NCBI GenBank assembly: GCA_049366695.1
Contig: JBMNCR010000064.1
Span: 1-64,000, forward strand
Source: JBMNCR01 sp049366695
GTDB lineage: Bacteria > Bacillota > Clostridia > Eubacteriales > Alkalibacteraceae
DNA length: 64,000 nucleotides
Reading direction: 5' to 3'
Shown here one piece after another: positions 51,699 to 60,874 of this stretch (the first letter of the stretch is position 1; each line of letters begins with the position of its first letter). Both the position numbers and the translations under genes were made by a program. Under the pieces are notes generated by a model that saw nothing but the letters and a program-made list of their open reading frames with translations, made no database searches and had not been told where the DNA came from.

Positions 51699-52502
51699 TT
51701 AAATATCAACAAACGCGATATTTAATTGCAAAAAATTCGCGATACTAAATATGATAAAAGTAGTAATTATAAACATCACTATAAATATATTCGTCTTTTT
51801 ATTGATTTTACAAATATTAAATTGTCTATCAATAATAGTTTGTAAATGATTTTTTTTATATTTTTTGAAATATTCATTGTTTTCATTATCATCATTAATG
51901 ATTATACTTTTATATTTATTGTTTCTGTAATTTAGGATATATTCTTTGCTAAATCTAAACTTGTAAATATTTTTTAATATTAGTAAATATGTACTAGCTA
52001 TAAATACTAAAGAAATCAAGGTATACAATATGATTATTAACAAATTTTCAGAAATATTTATTTCGCATAATAAATTAGTTAAATAATACAATATAATTGT
52101 AAGTAAAAAATTTTTCTTCCAGTAATAAAATAATATATGACTTATTGATTTATTATTCAATTCTGCTACACAGAATAAAAACCCTAATTCATTCATTTTA
52201 CAAATGAATTCATTTTTATTAATTTTAAATATCAATAATACACAACAAAGTAAACTAGACAAAGATATTTTTAATAAAGTATTACTTATTTGTATTGATA
52301 CTACCATATACAGAAGTACAGATATAATACTACTGAATAAACTAGAAATTTTATATAATCTAAATAATATATTTGTTACTGTTTCCTTATCATCATCATG
52401 AAAAAGAGCAATTAAAAGTCTCATAGAAATTTTAATTTGAGCTATTAATTCTCTATTTTCATTAATATTCATTAACTTTTTATATACTTTCATATTTCTC
52501 AT
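51699..52502 (-). CDS. ABC-cluster membrane protein, unknown
   Basis: About 267 residues from ATG 52502; TTG 52514 and ATG 52493 are alternatives. Pairs of hydrophobic segments at about 50-90 and 130-185 and one at the C-terminus (about 240-262) flank a long polar stretch (about 190-235). No recognised family. Together with the gene at 51120 it may form the membrane part of an exporter served by the ATPase at 50500. Confidence 0.6.
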   Translation of the reverse strand: MRNMKVYKKLMNINENRELIAQIKISMRLLIALFHDDDKETVTNILFRLYKISSLFSSIISVLLYMVVSIQISNTLLKISLSSLLCCVLLIFKINKNEFICKMNELGFLFCVAELNNKSISHILFYYWKKNFLLTIILYYLTNLLCEINISENLLIIILYTLISLVFIASTYLLILKNIYKFRFSKEYILNYRNNKYKSIIINDDNENNEYFKKYKKNHLQTIIDRQFNICKINKKTNIFIVMFIITTFIIFSIANFLQLNIAFVDI

Positions 52503-52515
52503 CACTTTTAACAAA

Positions 52516-52620
52516 CTATCTTAAAAATAAATTATAAAAGATATTTCCTAAACAAACTATTATAGTTATAACTGCAATTATTAGAGAAATAATAAATACT
52601 CTTTTTGATTTATTATTCAT
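52516..52620 (-). CDS. 34-aa single-span membrane peptide
   Basis: MNNKSKRVFIISLIIAVITI then IVCLGNIFYNLFLR: a basic N-terminus and one hydrophobic helix. AAAGGAAT precedes the ATG. It is the first gene of the ABC/SpoIIM cluster, in the place where bacteriocin clusters often hold a precursor or small immunity peptide. No leader-peptide motif is seen, so its role is open. Confidence 0.5.
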   Translation of the reverse strand: MNNKSKRVFIISLIIAVITIIVCLGNIFYNLFLR

Positions 52621-53185
52621 TTAAAATATTCCTTTCTTTCTTAAAATATTATTAGATTTATAACAGTAAAACTGTATGAAATAATAAAAAATACAATTCC
52701 CATATACGAGTAGTTATCTCTTTTAGAATAAGTAGTTTTTTTATTTAATATACTCTAAATAATAATGGTTTTTACTATTAATGCAAAAGGAATATAATTA
52801 TTTTTTTGCTCCATACTGCGGGGACATATCTCAATTTATGGTCAGTCATAATTATACTTTAAAAATACAATACTCTCCCAAACTACCTGCTAATATTTTC
52901 AGTGTTGTTTATTCTCGATACTTTGATACAGCACTACAATTATTTAAAAAACAAACACTCCCACCTTTATTGAAATGAAGCTAATTAATCTGATTACTCT
53001 TTGATAAAAAGTGATGGATATAATCTAAATTGGTTTATACTTACTTTATACTCAATAACTAATTGCCACAAAGACTCCTGAATATGAGATAAATGGTATT
53101 TAACTCTCTGATAACAGTTTGTATAGTTCAGATGGATTAAAAACTCCATCTGAACTCAAAATTTCTGTTTACCATTAAAATTATT
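52621..53185. other. Region with one doubtful frame and no firm gene
   Basis: A rightward 65-codon frame (52781-52978) reads CGDISQFMVSHNYTLKIQYS then PKLPANIFSVVYSRYFDTAL. It has amino-acid composition like a real protein but no ribosome site or neighbour in its direction; it may be a gene remnant. The rest is AT-rich and non-coding, apart from the hairpin at 53125. Confidence 0.35.
53125..53156. terminator. Hairpin downstream of the DUF2798 gene
   Basis: AGTTCAGATGGA pairs perfectly with TCCATCTGAACT around an 8-base loop. No T-run follows in either direction, so termination is probable rather than certain. Confidence 0.6.
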
Positions 53186-53659
53186 CTATTGGGAAATCTC
53201 TTTATCAACGCTCATCGGTTTATTCGTCATTTTATTAGTAAGCCATATGCAAAGGGGAGTTACAATCAATGCCATCAAATATCCTATAACAAACCCTAAA
53301 GGAATGCCATGTATAAATGCCTGCATAAAATAATTGGGGAGTCCCTCCCCTATAACAGTAAAAGCAAAACCCATTACTATTGAGAAATACACAGCATATA
53401 TGAAAGTTGTCAGTAGTGTAAAGGGCATAGAACCCTCTTTGGCATTGAAAAGCGTAGCAAAACTATTGGCATATTTTGTGATGGGTACAAAAATTCCTGC
53501 AATATAAGCAATAACTAAACCCAGAAGTATATCAGTGAGTATTCCGGGAAATGGTATGAATCCCAAGTTTATATATGCAAATGCCAATGACATACCTGTT
53601 GATAAAAATAGTGCAAACCAGAAGATTAAAACAAAACTAAACGCTTTTTTAGTAAACAT
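53186..53659 (-). CDS. DUF2798-like four-helix membrane protein
   Basis: 157 residues with four hydrophobic segments (about 8-30, 38-62, 80-105 and 118-142). The repeated pattern resembles two tandem DUF2798 units of two helices each. A strong AAAAGGAGAAG precedes the ATG. Function unknown; family members are small inner-membrane proteins. It is a single gene flanked by repeats. Confidence 0.65.
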   Translation of the reverse strand: MFTKKAFSFVLIFWFALFLSTGMSLAFAYINLGFIPFPGILTDILLGLVIAYIAGIFVPITKYANSFATLFNAKEGSMPFTLLTTFIYAVYFSIVMGFAFTVIGEGLPNYFMQAFIHGIPLGFVIGYLMALIVTPLCIWLTNKMTNKPMSVDKEISQ

Positions 53660-54049
53660 AACTCTTCTCCTTTTAATATAAAATAGTTTAAAATAAAATT
53701 AATCAACATATTATTTCTGAGCAAATAATTACTTTAAAGTTTCTTTGAATTTAATGAAATGAAAGTCAGCGTCCTTAAAGCACTAACTCATGTACTCCGC
53801 TAATAGTATTATGTGTAATAATTGTGTATAATTTTTTCCTTAGTGTATACTCTTTAAGAATCAAAGGATTGCTATCTACTTTTATATATATTTAATTATT
53901 AACCAATGTAGTATATAATACTGTATTGACAAAATTCTCTATATCATCTTTGCTTTTGCCTGAGTAATGTCTTTGGCTATTTTTTCTAACACTTCATTAT
54001 TTGCTACTTTTCCCATTTTCTCATCCCTTTTATAATCTATTTTTAAAAA
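53660..54049. other. Non-coding stretch before the Y1 right-end remnant
   Basis: A 25-codon leftward frame (MGKVANNEVLEKIAKDITQA..., near 53942-54016) could be the tip of a lost gene cut by the Y1 remnant. Nothing else is seen. Confidence 0.3.
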
Positions 54050-54192
54050 CAGATACAAATTTCGGTTGTTTTTCGTGATTTCATTTTCTATTGTTATCTT
54101 TTATTTTTATAAAAATGAGTTTATTCTTTGATTTTATTTTGTTAATCTGATGTTTTTATAGATCATTTACATAGATTTGAGATGTGTCCCGT
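54050..54192 (+). mobile_element. Solo right-end remnant of the Y1/IS200-like element
   Basis: About 143 bases aligning with 43390-43541, including TTTCGTG(A/G)TTTCATTTTCTA, TTTATAAAAATGAGTTTATT and the identical end ACATAGATTTGAGATGTGTC-CCGT. No transposase sequence remains. Confidence 0.8.
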
Positions 54193-54256
54193 AAAATTTT
54201 AATATGAAGAAACATATATGCATTGAAATGCAAACACCACTCTGGCGTTGTTCTTT

Positions 54257-54607
54257 CTATTGTTTTCTCAATGATTGGCATTTTAAAAACATTAAACCTG
54301 GAATTAAAAATGGTAACATGAAAATCAATGCTGCATCTATATCTCCCAATCCTCCACGTAAAATAAGATAAAACGCCTGACCTACTGCACCAATTATCAT
54401 CATTTTACCACCAGCTCTTTCATTGAACCATGAATAGACATAACCTACAATTGCTAGTCCAATCAATATAATTGTAGGAACTAATTCCCATACAAACTCA
54501 GTAAGTCCACCCTCTCCAATAAAAAACAACAGGAAAAATCCACTACCTAAAAAACCTAATATACGGGCTAACCATCTAAGTATATTGACTACTAATTCCT
54601 TTTTCAT
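54257..54607 (-). CDS. Unknown four-helix membrane protein
   Basis: 116 residues from ATG 54607, which has GGAGGTG upstream; a longer frame to 54625 ignores that site. Four hydrophobic segments (about 10-32, 38-60, 70-90 and 93-108), with short polar loops such as SWFNERAGGK. It resembles small uncharacterised Firmicute membrane proteins. No operon partner. Confidence 0.6.
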   Translation of the reverse strand: MKKELVVNILRWLARILGFLGSGFFLLFFIGEGGLTEFVWELVPTIILIGLAIVGYVYSWFNERAGGKMMIIGAVGQAFYLILRGGLGDIDAALIFMLPFLIPGLMFLKCQSLRKQ

Positions 54608-54895
54608 AATACACCTCCAATACATTGTATTATTGCTTATTAATATTTATTAATAATTTTTTTGATGATAATAAGCCTTAAAACTTTTTTTCTTGGTTTC
54701 TATTTCAAACCTTTTAGACTTGGATTTTCTTTTCCAGTTGAGCTTAAACTGCCAAGGATTCATCCATTACTGTTCCAATGTCCACACATATACGCTTTAC
54801 ATATCTTCTTTCATTCTGTATATACTCATTTATATAATAATCAAACAAAGTATCCCATGGAAAAGGCTTTTTATAAAACCTGATATGCATTTTAG

Positions 54896-55098
54896 ATGAG
54901 CTACGTGTAGGTGATGTCTCTGCCGCTGGAGGAGTGGGGAAAGTTACAGGCTCGATTATTGGTGCTTTGGTTATGGCCTCTCTAACAAACGGTATGAACC
55001 TAATGGGTGTAGGAATTTCCTATCAATACATAATCAGAGGCGCCGTTTTAGTATCAACAGTCATATTTGATGTAAAAACTAGAAATCAAAGGAGATAG
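54896..55098 (+). pseudogene. C-terminal fragment of a sugar ABC permease (XylH/MglC-like)
   Basis: GGVGKVTGSIIGALVMASLT then NGMNLMGVGISYQYIIRGAV, ending FDVKTRNQRR-stop. This is the highly conserved end of BPD_transp_2 monosaccharide permeases. Everything before GGVGKVTG is missing or unrecognisable. A terminator-like hairpin follows. Confidence 0.85.
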
Positions 55099-55120
55099 CG
55101 GTTTTACCACTATCTTCTCT
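55091..55120 (+). terminator. Terminator of the lost sugar-transport operon
   Basis: GGAGATAG(C)GG pairs with CC(A)CTATCTTC around TTTTA, followed by TCTCTTT. It overlaps the end of the permease fragment. Confidence 0.6.
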
Positions 55121-55128
55121 TTAAGCAT

Positions 55129-55314
55129 TTAATTTGCTTGTTTTATTATAATCTTAGAATTACTAAAATCCACTTGTTTTATTTCTCCAACAATGTACTG
55201 TTGTTCCCCAAAAATTGACGTAAAAATGATTCGACCATTTTCTTTGGTAAAACTAGTCACGTTTTCCATTAGAAGAATCTTCTCTGTTTCATCAAATAGC
55301 TTTCCTAAACACAT
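55129..55314 (-). CDS. cooT: CooT-family nickel-binding protein
   Basis: 61 residues. MCLGKLF at the N-terminus matches the MC(L) metal-binding start of CooT, followed by a small beta-barrel-like domain (ITSIFGEQQYIVGEIKQVDF in key part, TSIFGEQQ). CooT is a nickel chaperone for CO dehydrogenase in Rhodospirillum, and homologues are widespread in anaerobes. It lies 2 bases after a small helical protein gene. Cys2 is the likely nickel ligand. Confidence 0.85.
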   Translation of the reverse strand: MCLGKLFDETEKILLMENVTSFTKENGRIIFTSIFGEQQYIVGEIKQVDFSNSKIIIKQAN

Positions 55315-55316
55315 TA

Positions 55317-55529
55317 TTACACCTCCTTTGAAATTGCATCTAATGCTTTTTCCAAAGAAGCATTGGATAAACGAAGTTCCTCTACACTCTTCAGCATAAA
55401 ATCATATGCCTCTATTTTTCCAAACTCTTTTGCCTTTTGCGCAAGAACTTCAATCTCTTGTGCATGTTCTTCATTATGCCCTTCAAGATGTTTAAGCATA
55501 ACCTTTAATTTTTTAACATTATCAACCAT
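55317..55529 (-). CDS. Small helical protein upstream of cooT
   Basis: 70 residues, entirely helical: KKLKVMLKHLEGHNEEHAQE then IEVLAQKAKEFGKIEAYDFM. The HLEGHNEEH cluster could bind metal. It is translated just before cooT, and such His-bearing four-helix-type proteins often pair with it, so a shared nickel role is plausible. No signal or membrane segment. Confidence 0.7.
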   Translation of the reverse strand: MVDNVKKLKVMLKHLEGHNEEHAQEIEVLAQKAKEFGKIEAYDFMLKSVEELRLSNASLEKALDAISKEV

Positions 55530-56183
55530 GACTAAACTTCCTTGTTTTCATACTTAAATTATAGAGTTTCATACAATTTTTGTCAATTATATTCAAACTA
55601 AAGGTACCCTTCATGTCACTCACTTGATTTAATCATTTTAATATCCCGTTTAAAATTACCATAATAATATTTCAAATACGATACCCGTGTGATTTCATTA
55701 ATTATACTCGATATATTTTGCATGCCTATCGGGTCTAAGATTCTTCGTCGCACAGCTTTCTAAACGACTAATCATACCGGCTCAGGATGATATAAAAAAG
55801 GGAGGATTAGAAATAAGATAAAAGTCTTAAATATGATCTATGGCTAAAATTATGGAAAAGATAAACGTAAAGATTTTTTTATATTTGAACATTAGCGAGT
55901 TTAAAATTTAGGTTCTCTTTGAATTCTTTCCATTGGTATTGGTAAAGTGTATTTGCGTTGTTTTAAAAATACATTTAAACTTGTTATGTAGAGATTTATA
56001 TAACTAAACTTTTCGGCATTTCTCAGGGACTTAAGATTCTTCGTCCCGCTGCTCCTCTGAATGACTAAAAAATCCGGCTCAGAATAATATGAAAGGGTGG
56101 TGGAGCTGAATGACATAAAGAGGACTGATATATCAGTTATTAAACTATCCCTGGGCTATCGTTAAACCATCTTGAACTAACCT
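55530..56183. repeat. Non-coding region with two dispersed repeat units
   Basis: Contains AGATTCTTCGTCGCACAGC...ACGAC (55730-55768) and AGATTCTTCGTCCCGCTGCT...ATGAC (56027-56066), both related to the units between 30457 and 30640, each followed by CCGGCTCAG(G/A)AT(G/A)AT. No supported gene. Confidence 0.65.
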
Positions 56184-56864
56184 TTAGCTATTGCTTTCTA
56201 TTGCTAAAGATAAACTAATATTTAAATTACCATTTCTGCATCTCAAGTCATCAATTAAAGCCTTTGAACTGGCATTTTCTAGTAATTCCACTTCATAGGT
56301 TAATTGAAATAAACTTCCTAATGCTGAAGTTTTTACTTTCTTTAATTCATAATACATAGTATGTTTTTCAAAAACATCATCAAGTGCTGTTTCATAATCT
56401 AGATCTTCTGGAATTGTAATTCTCAACTCTTTTCTTACTGATTTTTTACAACCAAACCGAGTTATGTTTAATGTCAACATTACTAAACATAAGATAACCG
56501 TAAATATAATTGCATAAATATATACCCCTGCACCTGCAGCAAGTCCTGCTGCCATTGCAAAAAGAACATATACAATATCTTTCGGTTCCCCAGGAGCACT
56601 ACGAAACCTAATAATTGAAAATGTTCCAGCTAAGCTAAATGCCTTGGCAACATCACTACCTATAAGCATAATTATTATTGAAATTACAGAAGGCAATAAG
56701 ATAATTGTCATTGCAAAATTTTGAGAATATCCTCCTTGGTGATAGGTCTTCATATAAGTAATGCTTATTATAGCTCCCGCTATAAAAGCCACTATTATAG
56801 TTAATACCACGTCTATTAGTGAAATCGTGGTACTTGTTGAACTGCTAAGTATGGATTCAAGCAT
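56184..56864 (-). CDS. DUF4956 membrane protein
   Basis: 226 residues. Four hydrophobic segments cover about 18-150, with the DUF4956 core FSLAGTFSIIRFRSAPGEPK and a downstream VLFAMAAGLAAGAG. The C-terminal ~70 residues are a soluble alpha/beta domain. It overlaps the VTC-domain gene by 49 bases. The two commonly occur together, so it probably anchors or assists the polyphosphate polymerase at the membrane. Confidence 0.85.
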   Translation of the reverse strand: MLESILSSSTSTTISLIDVVLTIIVAFIAGAIISITYMKTYHQGGYSQNFAMTIILLPSVISIIIMLIGSDVAKAFSLAGTFSIIRFRSAPGEPKDIVYVLFAMAAGLAAGAGVYIYAIIFTVILCLVMLTLNITRFGCKKSVRKELRITIPEDLDYETALDDVFEKHTMYYELKKVKTSALGSLFQLTYEVELLENASSKALIDDLRCRNGNLNISLSLAIESNS

Positions 56865-57592
56865 GTCATTAGATCCCCTTTCGATATGTTTTCGTCTCTT
56901 ACTGTATTTAAGTATTCACATCCGTATTTAGAAAAACTTGCAGGATATATTTTTAATTCAGATAATGCTTTAGTAAGCCATATAGGAAATGCTTTTTCTA
57001 CTTTTATTTCCATAAGCCACTGATCGTTTTGTAACAATGGCTCACCATGATCACCTAATTCAAGAGCTAAATCATAACGTCTTGTACGTATATTTGTATC
57101 AAAAGTAATCCTCAAATCTTCATTGAACATCGCTTTTCGATCATATGCAATATAAGTTGTAGGTTTTAATTCGTAGCGATTAATAAAAAATTCTATCTCA
57201 TTAATTACTTGAGAGTTATGATAAGGTTGAAGCTTTGGAGAACGTTTAGATGATACAAAATCATAAGCTTCCTGAATCCCCATACTTGTGCGTCGTTTAT
57301 TAACTATTCCATTATATTTTTTTTTAATTTCTAAATATCCTTTTGTATTTTCCTTAGGAACACCATATGTTCTTAATCTTAATTTTTCTTTATAAATAGG
57401 TTTAGATACCGATTTTTTAATCAAATCATTTGAAATCGTATCATAATAAATATTACATATTGTATAAAATCCATTGCTTTGATTGTATTCATCCAATTTC
57501 ATGCATTTCCCAAACAATTCCATTAACACATTATACGTTTTATCATTTATTATAAATTTTTTTTCATATCTATTAAATACTTCTTTTCCCAT
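56816..57592 (-). CDS. VTC-domain polyphosphate polymerase
   Basis: 258 residues from MGKEVFNRYEKKF; the ATG at 57592 follows AAGGGAG and is preferred over 57625. Tunnel-domain motifs are present: basic RYEKKF, KEKLRLRTYG, YLEIKKKYNG and KRR, the acidic FDTNIRTR, and a final LMEIKVEKAFP. VTC-domain enzymes make polyphosphate from ATP. Its partner is the overlapping DUF4956 gene. No CotH-type kinase gene, often third in such operons, is present. Confidence 0.82.
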   Translation of the reverse strand: MGKEVFNRYEKKFIINDKTYNVLMELFGKCMKLDEYNQSNGFYTICNIYYDTISNDLIKKSVSKPIYKEKLRLRTYGVPKENTKGYLEIKKKYNGIVNKRRTSMGIQEAYDFVSSKRSPKLQPYHNSQVINEIEFFINRYELKPTTYIAYDRKAMFNEDLRITFDTNIRTRRYDLALELGDHGEPLLQNDQWLMEIKVEKAFPIWLTKALSELKIYPASFSKYGCEYLNTVRDENISKGDLMTCLNPYLAVQQVPRFH

Positions 57593-57795
57593 ATTATTTC
57601 TCCCTTCATTTGAATGTTGGATCATTATTTTATCTTGAAATCATTATAACGAGTTTATCTTAAACAAATCTTAAAACATTTATAAATTTCATCCTATATA
57701 TCTACATATAAAGTGTTATAGAATTGTTAAGAAAGTATTTATAGAATATAGTTAAACAAAATATTATATATTGAAAAGAGTAAATTGGATTTATA

Positions 57796-58504
57796 TTATT
57801 TTATGTTCTTTAATAAATTTGTCTTTTTTATTTTTAACCACGAAGTAAATAAAATAATAATGGGTAGAATAACTTGAATAGGCAATGCATAATATTTGTA
57901 TACTTTAAAAGCCCAATTTTGCATTTCGATAATATCATCATATATCAAGTATGCTAAGTTTATCATCATCAAACCTAAAGGTGAAACAATTACCCTATAA
58001 TTGTCTAAATTCAAAATTTTACTAACACCTTTTGATGCTACTAACAAACAAATGCTTACTTTTACAAATCCTGCAAAAATGAAAATCAAGGATACTACGA
58101 TTTCAATTCTTTGCAAAAAATCTCCTATATTAATCATACTTACAGCAATATATGATGGAAAGTACAATATTGAAACAACATCTACTCCTAATACTATAAT
58201 ATTTCGTATTGTAATTATTAATATAAAAAAATCACCTATAAGTAATCCTTTTATATAAACTTTCTTATAACTCTTTATATTTGGCAGCACACTAAATACC
58301 CCCATAAACAAAACTGTTTCTGCAAACGGAAAAGAAATTATGGAAACAGTTTCGACACCTTTAATAACCAACACACTAACTACAAATGATAAACAAAAAA
58401 ACATGCAAATATACCCATATCTTTCCACTTTTTATTTGTAATCAGAGGAACTAAATCTATAAATAAAAAAATTATATAAATAGCGATTGTAATGGTTAGT
58501 ACCA
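57796..58504 (-). pseudogene. gerB: Fused small-protein/gerB remnant
   Basis: From ATG 58504 a frame MVLTITIAIYIIFLFIDLVP then LITNKKWKD matches a ger-operon small protein but soon stops; a +1 shift leads to an open frame (57796-58428, 210 codons) that reads the end of that small protein (CLSFVVSVLVIKGVETVSII) directly into the second half of a GerB permease (FPFAETVLFMGVFSVLPNIK to WLKIKK). The first ~180 residues of GerB are missing. A deletion fused two genes. Confidence 0.7.
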
Positions 58505-58507
58505 TTT

Positions 58508-59113
58508 TTAGTCTCCTATTTTCATTGGTTCTGAAATCAATGCACTGTTTTTAATACTAATCTCTACTGAAACTTCGACATCAATATCTTTAAATGTATT
58601 ACCCCAGCCATCTTCTACTAATCTCCACACTTTAGGCATTTCTTTGTAAATTTTATTTCCAAATCCAAAAATATCTATTCCATATTCCATTTGAATTTTT
58701 TTAATTATTACTCCAATATCATTTTCTATATTTTTTTCTATACATTCACTAATCTCTTTTTTTACTATATCATCAGAATAATCTACAGTATTTCCTAATT
58801 CTGCAATTGCAACCTCTGTCTCTACATTGCTCCAATACAATTTTTCTCCTATTAATGCTATAATTCCTCTAACAGCATCAAAAACAGTGTCACCTTCTTC
58901 GCTAATTATTTCAGATTTTATATTCGTCTCCATACCACCAGTTTGTAATTTAATAATCTCTACTGTTATTGAGTAATTTTTATCAATACCTTTATCAATT
59001 GCGACTCCAGCCACTACTGCTAGTTTATCAATTTCATTATAATTCCAACATCCACACAATAATATAGTATTTATTAACAAAAATATAACTAAGATTTTTC
59101 TAACATTTTTCAT
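58508..59113 (-). pseudogene. gerC: GerC-family lipoprotein with internal deletion
   Basis: 201 residues against about 380-420 normally. The signal and lipobox (LINTILLCGCWNYNEIDKLA) and the N-terminal ~100 residues are followed at once by the C-terminal ~95 residues (ECIEKNIENDIGVIIKKIQM and IDIFGFGNKIYKEMPKVW). About half of the protein, including the middle domain, is gone, though the frame is kept. It starts at the gerA stop. Confidence 0.7.
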
Positions 59114-60662
59114 CTATCTACTCACACGATTTTTCAATGTTTTATTTCTAATATAATTTTTAGAAGCAATCAATTTAGGACGATAATTCATATACCACCA
59201 AGGTGCTCTAATTGCGGTATCCTTCAGATCTTGACCTGTTAATAAACCTAAATCCAACATATATGGAATTCCAAACGAACGCATACTCATCAAAGTAATA
59301 AGTAACTCTATTAATCCAAATATATATCCGTATAATCCTAAAAAAGACGCCAATAAAATGAAAATTAATCTAGTAATAACACTAGCAGTCAATAGCTTTG
59401 AATTAATCAGACCAGTTATTCCAGTTAATACAATTACAATTACCATTGGCGCACTCACAAACTTTGCTTCTACTGCAGCTTGACCTAATACCAATGCACC
59501 TACAATACTAACAGTCTGACCTATAGTTGTAAGCATCCTTACACCAGTTTCTCTTAATATTTCGAACACAAAAAATAACCCTAGTGCTTCTATAATCGTA
59601 GGAAAAGGTACTCCATTTCTAGCTGCTGAAATACTTATCAATAGTGGTGTAGGGATCATTTCTTGATGAAATGTAATTAAAGCAATAAATATTGCTGGAA
59701 AACTTATTGTGATTAAACCTCCAATTATTCTCAATAATCTATTAATTGAACCCCAAATAAAATCACTATAATAATCTTCATTAGATTGAAAATACTCTAA
59801 AAAAATAAACGGAATAGTCAATGCAAACGGTGAACCATCTACCACTATAGCTATTCTTCCTTCTAATAATTTTGCTACTACCACATCAGGTCTCTCAGTA
59901 TCACCTACAGTAGAAAACAAAGAGGTTGGACAATCTCTGATAAATTCTTGAATATAACCTGAATCTAAAATCCCGTCAATATCTATTTTATCTAATCTAT
60001 TTCTTATCTCAGTTAAAATATTATTATTAGCAAGACTTTCTATATAGCATATACCTATTTTAGTCTTTGTTCTAACTCCAATACTCATAAATTGAAATTT
60101 TAAATCATGCGTTTTTAGCTTTCTTCTTATCAATGTTAAATTAGTGATTAATGATTCAGTAAACCCTTCCTTTAGACCACGAACTACTTTTTCTGAATCA
60201 GGTTCACTGATTGCTCTACTTTTCCATCCTTTGCTACTTATTATTAACCCTTCTTCGAAACCATCCACTAAAAGCAATGTATTTCCATTAATAATTTCAT
60301 CTACAGTATCAATAACACTAGTTTCTCTAATGATTTTATTAGAAACAATCACATTCTCTTTTAATTCTTGAATTATCTTGTTCTGTATTTTTTCCCCTAA
60401 CAAGGTATTTATAACTATTGGTTTAATGATATTTGTATTTATTTCTTCAGAATTAATCATTCCATCGATAAATAAAATACAGCATTTTATATTCTGATTC
60501 TTTTGATTTCTAAATTCTCTTATTATTAAAGTATCATCATTAAAAAAATCTTTTTAATATTTGCAAATTGCCAATAAGACTTTTTGAAAAAACATTTTCA
60601 TCAATTTTTTTTATTATATTTTTATCTTCTTTAACAATTTTTTCTTTTGTTCGTTTAAACAA
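59114..60662 (-). pseudogene. gerA: GerA-family A subunit with 5' frameshift
   Basis: The true start is a TTG at 60662 after GGAGG: LFKRTKEKIVKEDKNIIKKI then FSKSLIGNLQILKRFF. A run of seven T (60542-60548 on this strand) then throws the frame to TAA at 60540. One T fewer would join NDDTLIIREFRNQKNQ to the long downstream frame (448 codons from ATG 60460). The rest is normal, with KLLEGRIAIVVDGSPFALT and GQAAVEAKFVSAP. Either an inactivated gene or a slippage-switchable one. Confidence 0.75.
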
Positions 60663-60874
60663 AACCTATTCCTCCCTTCAAAAGTGTATAGAATAATCTC
60701 AATATTAAGTATTCTCATGGATAAATTGACTATTCATACATTTGTTAAAGGAGTTATTTATAACATACAAAAAAAGTCTGCAAGCTATTGATTAATATCG
60801 TATAGAACAGAGCTTTTGCGAAGTGTCACTATGCTAAGTTTATCAGAAAAATATTGTAATAATAATTCAGAAAC
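60663..60874. other. Upstream region of the second ger operon
   Basis: About 210 bases holding the GGAGG of gerA and no clear promoter or gene. Confidence 0.4.

Noticed and set aside
52641..52703. 20-codon hydrophobic frame (MGIVFFIISYSFTVINLIIF) upstream of the ABC cluster as a bacteriocin precursor
   Set aside because: No ribosome-binding site, no leader or core features, and one such frame is expected by chance in AT-rich DNA.
53942..54016. 25-codon leftward frame as a gene
   Set aside because: Too short, with no convincing ribosome site; at most the tip of a lost gene.
60540..60662. Separate small gene upstream of gerA
   Set aside because: Its sequence is the expected GerA N-terminus and joins the main frame if one T is removed, so it is the 5' part of a frameshifted gerA.
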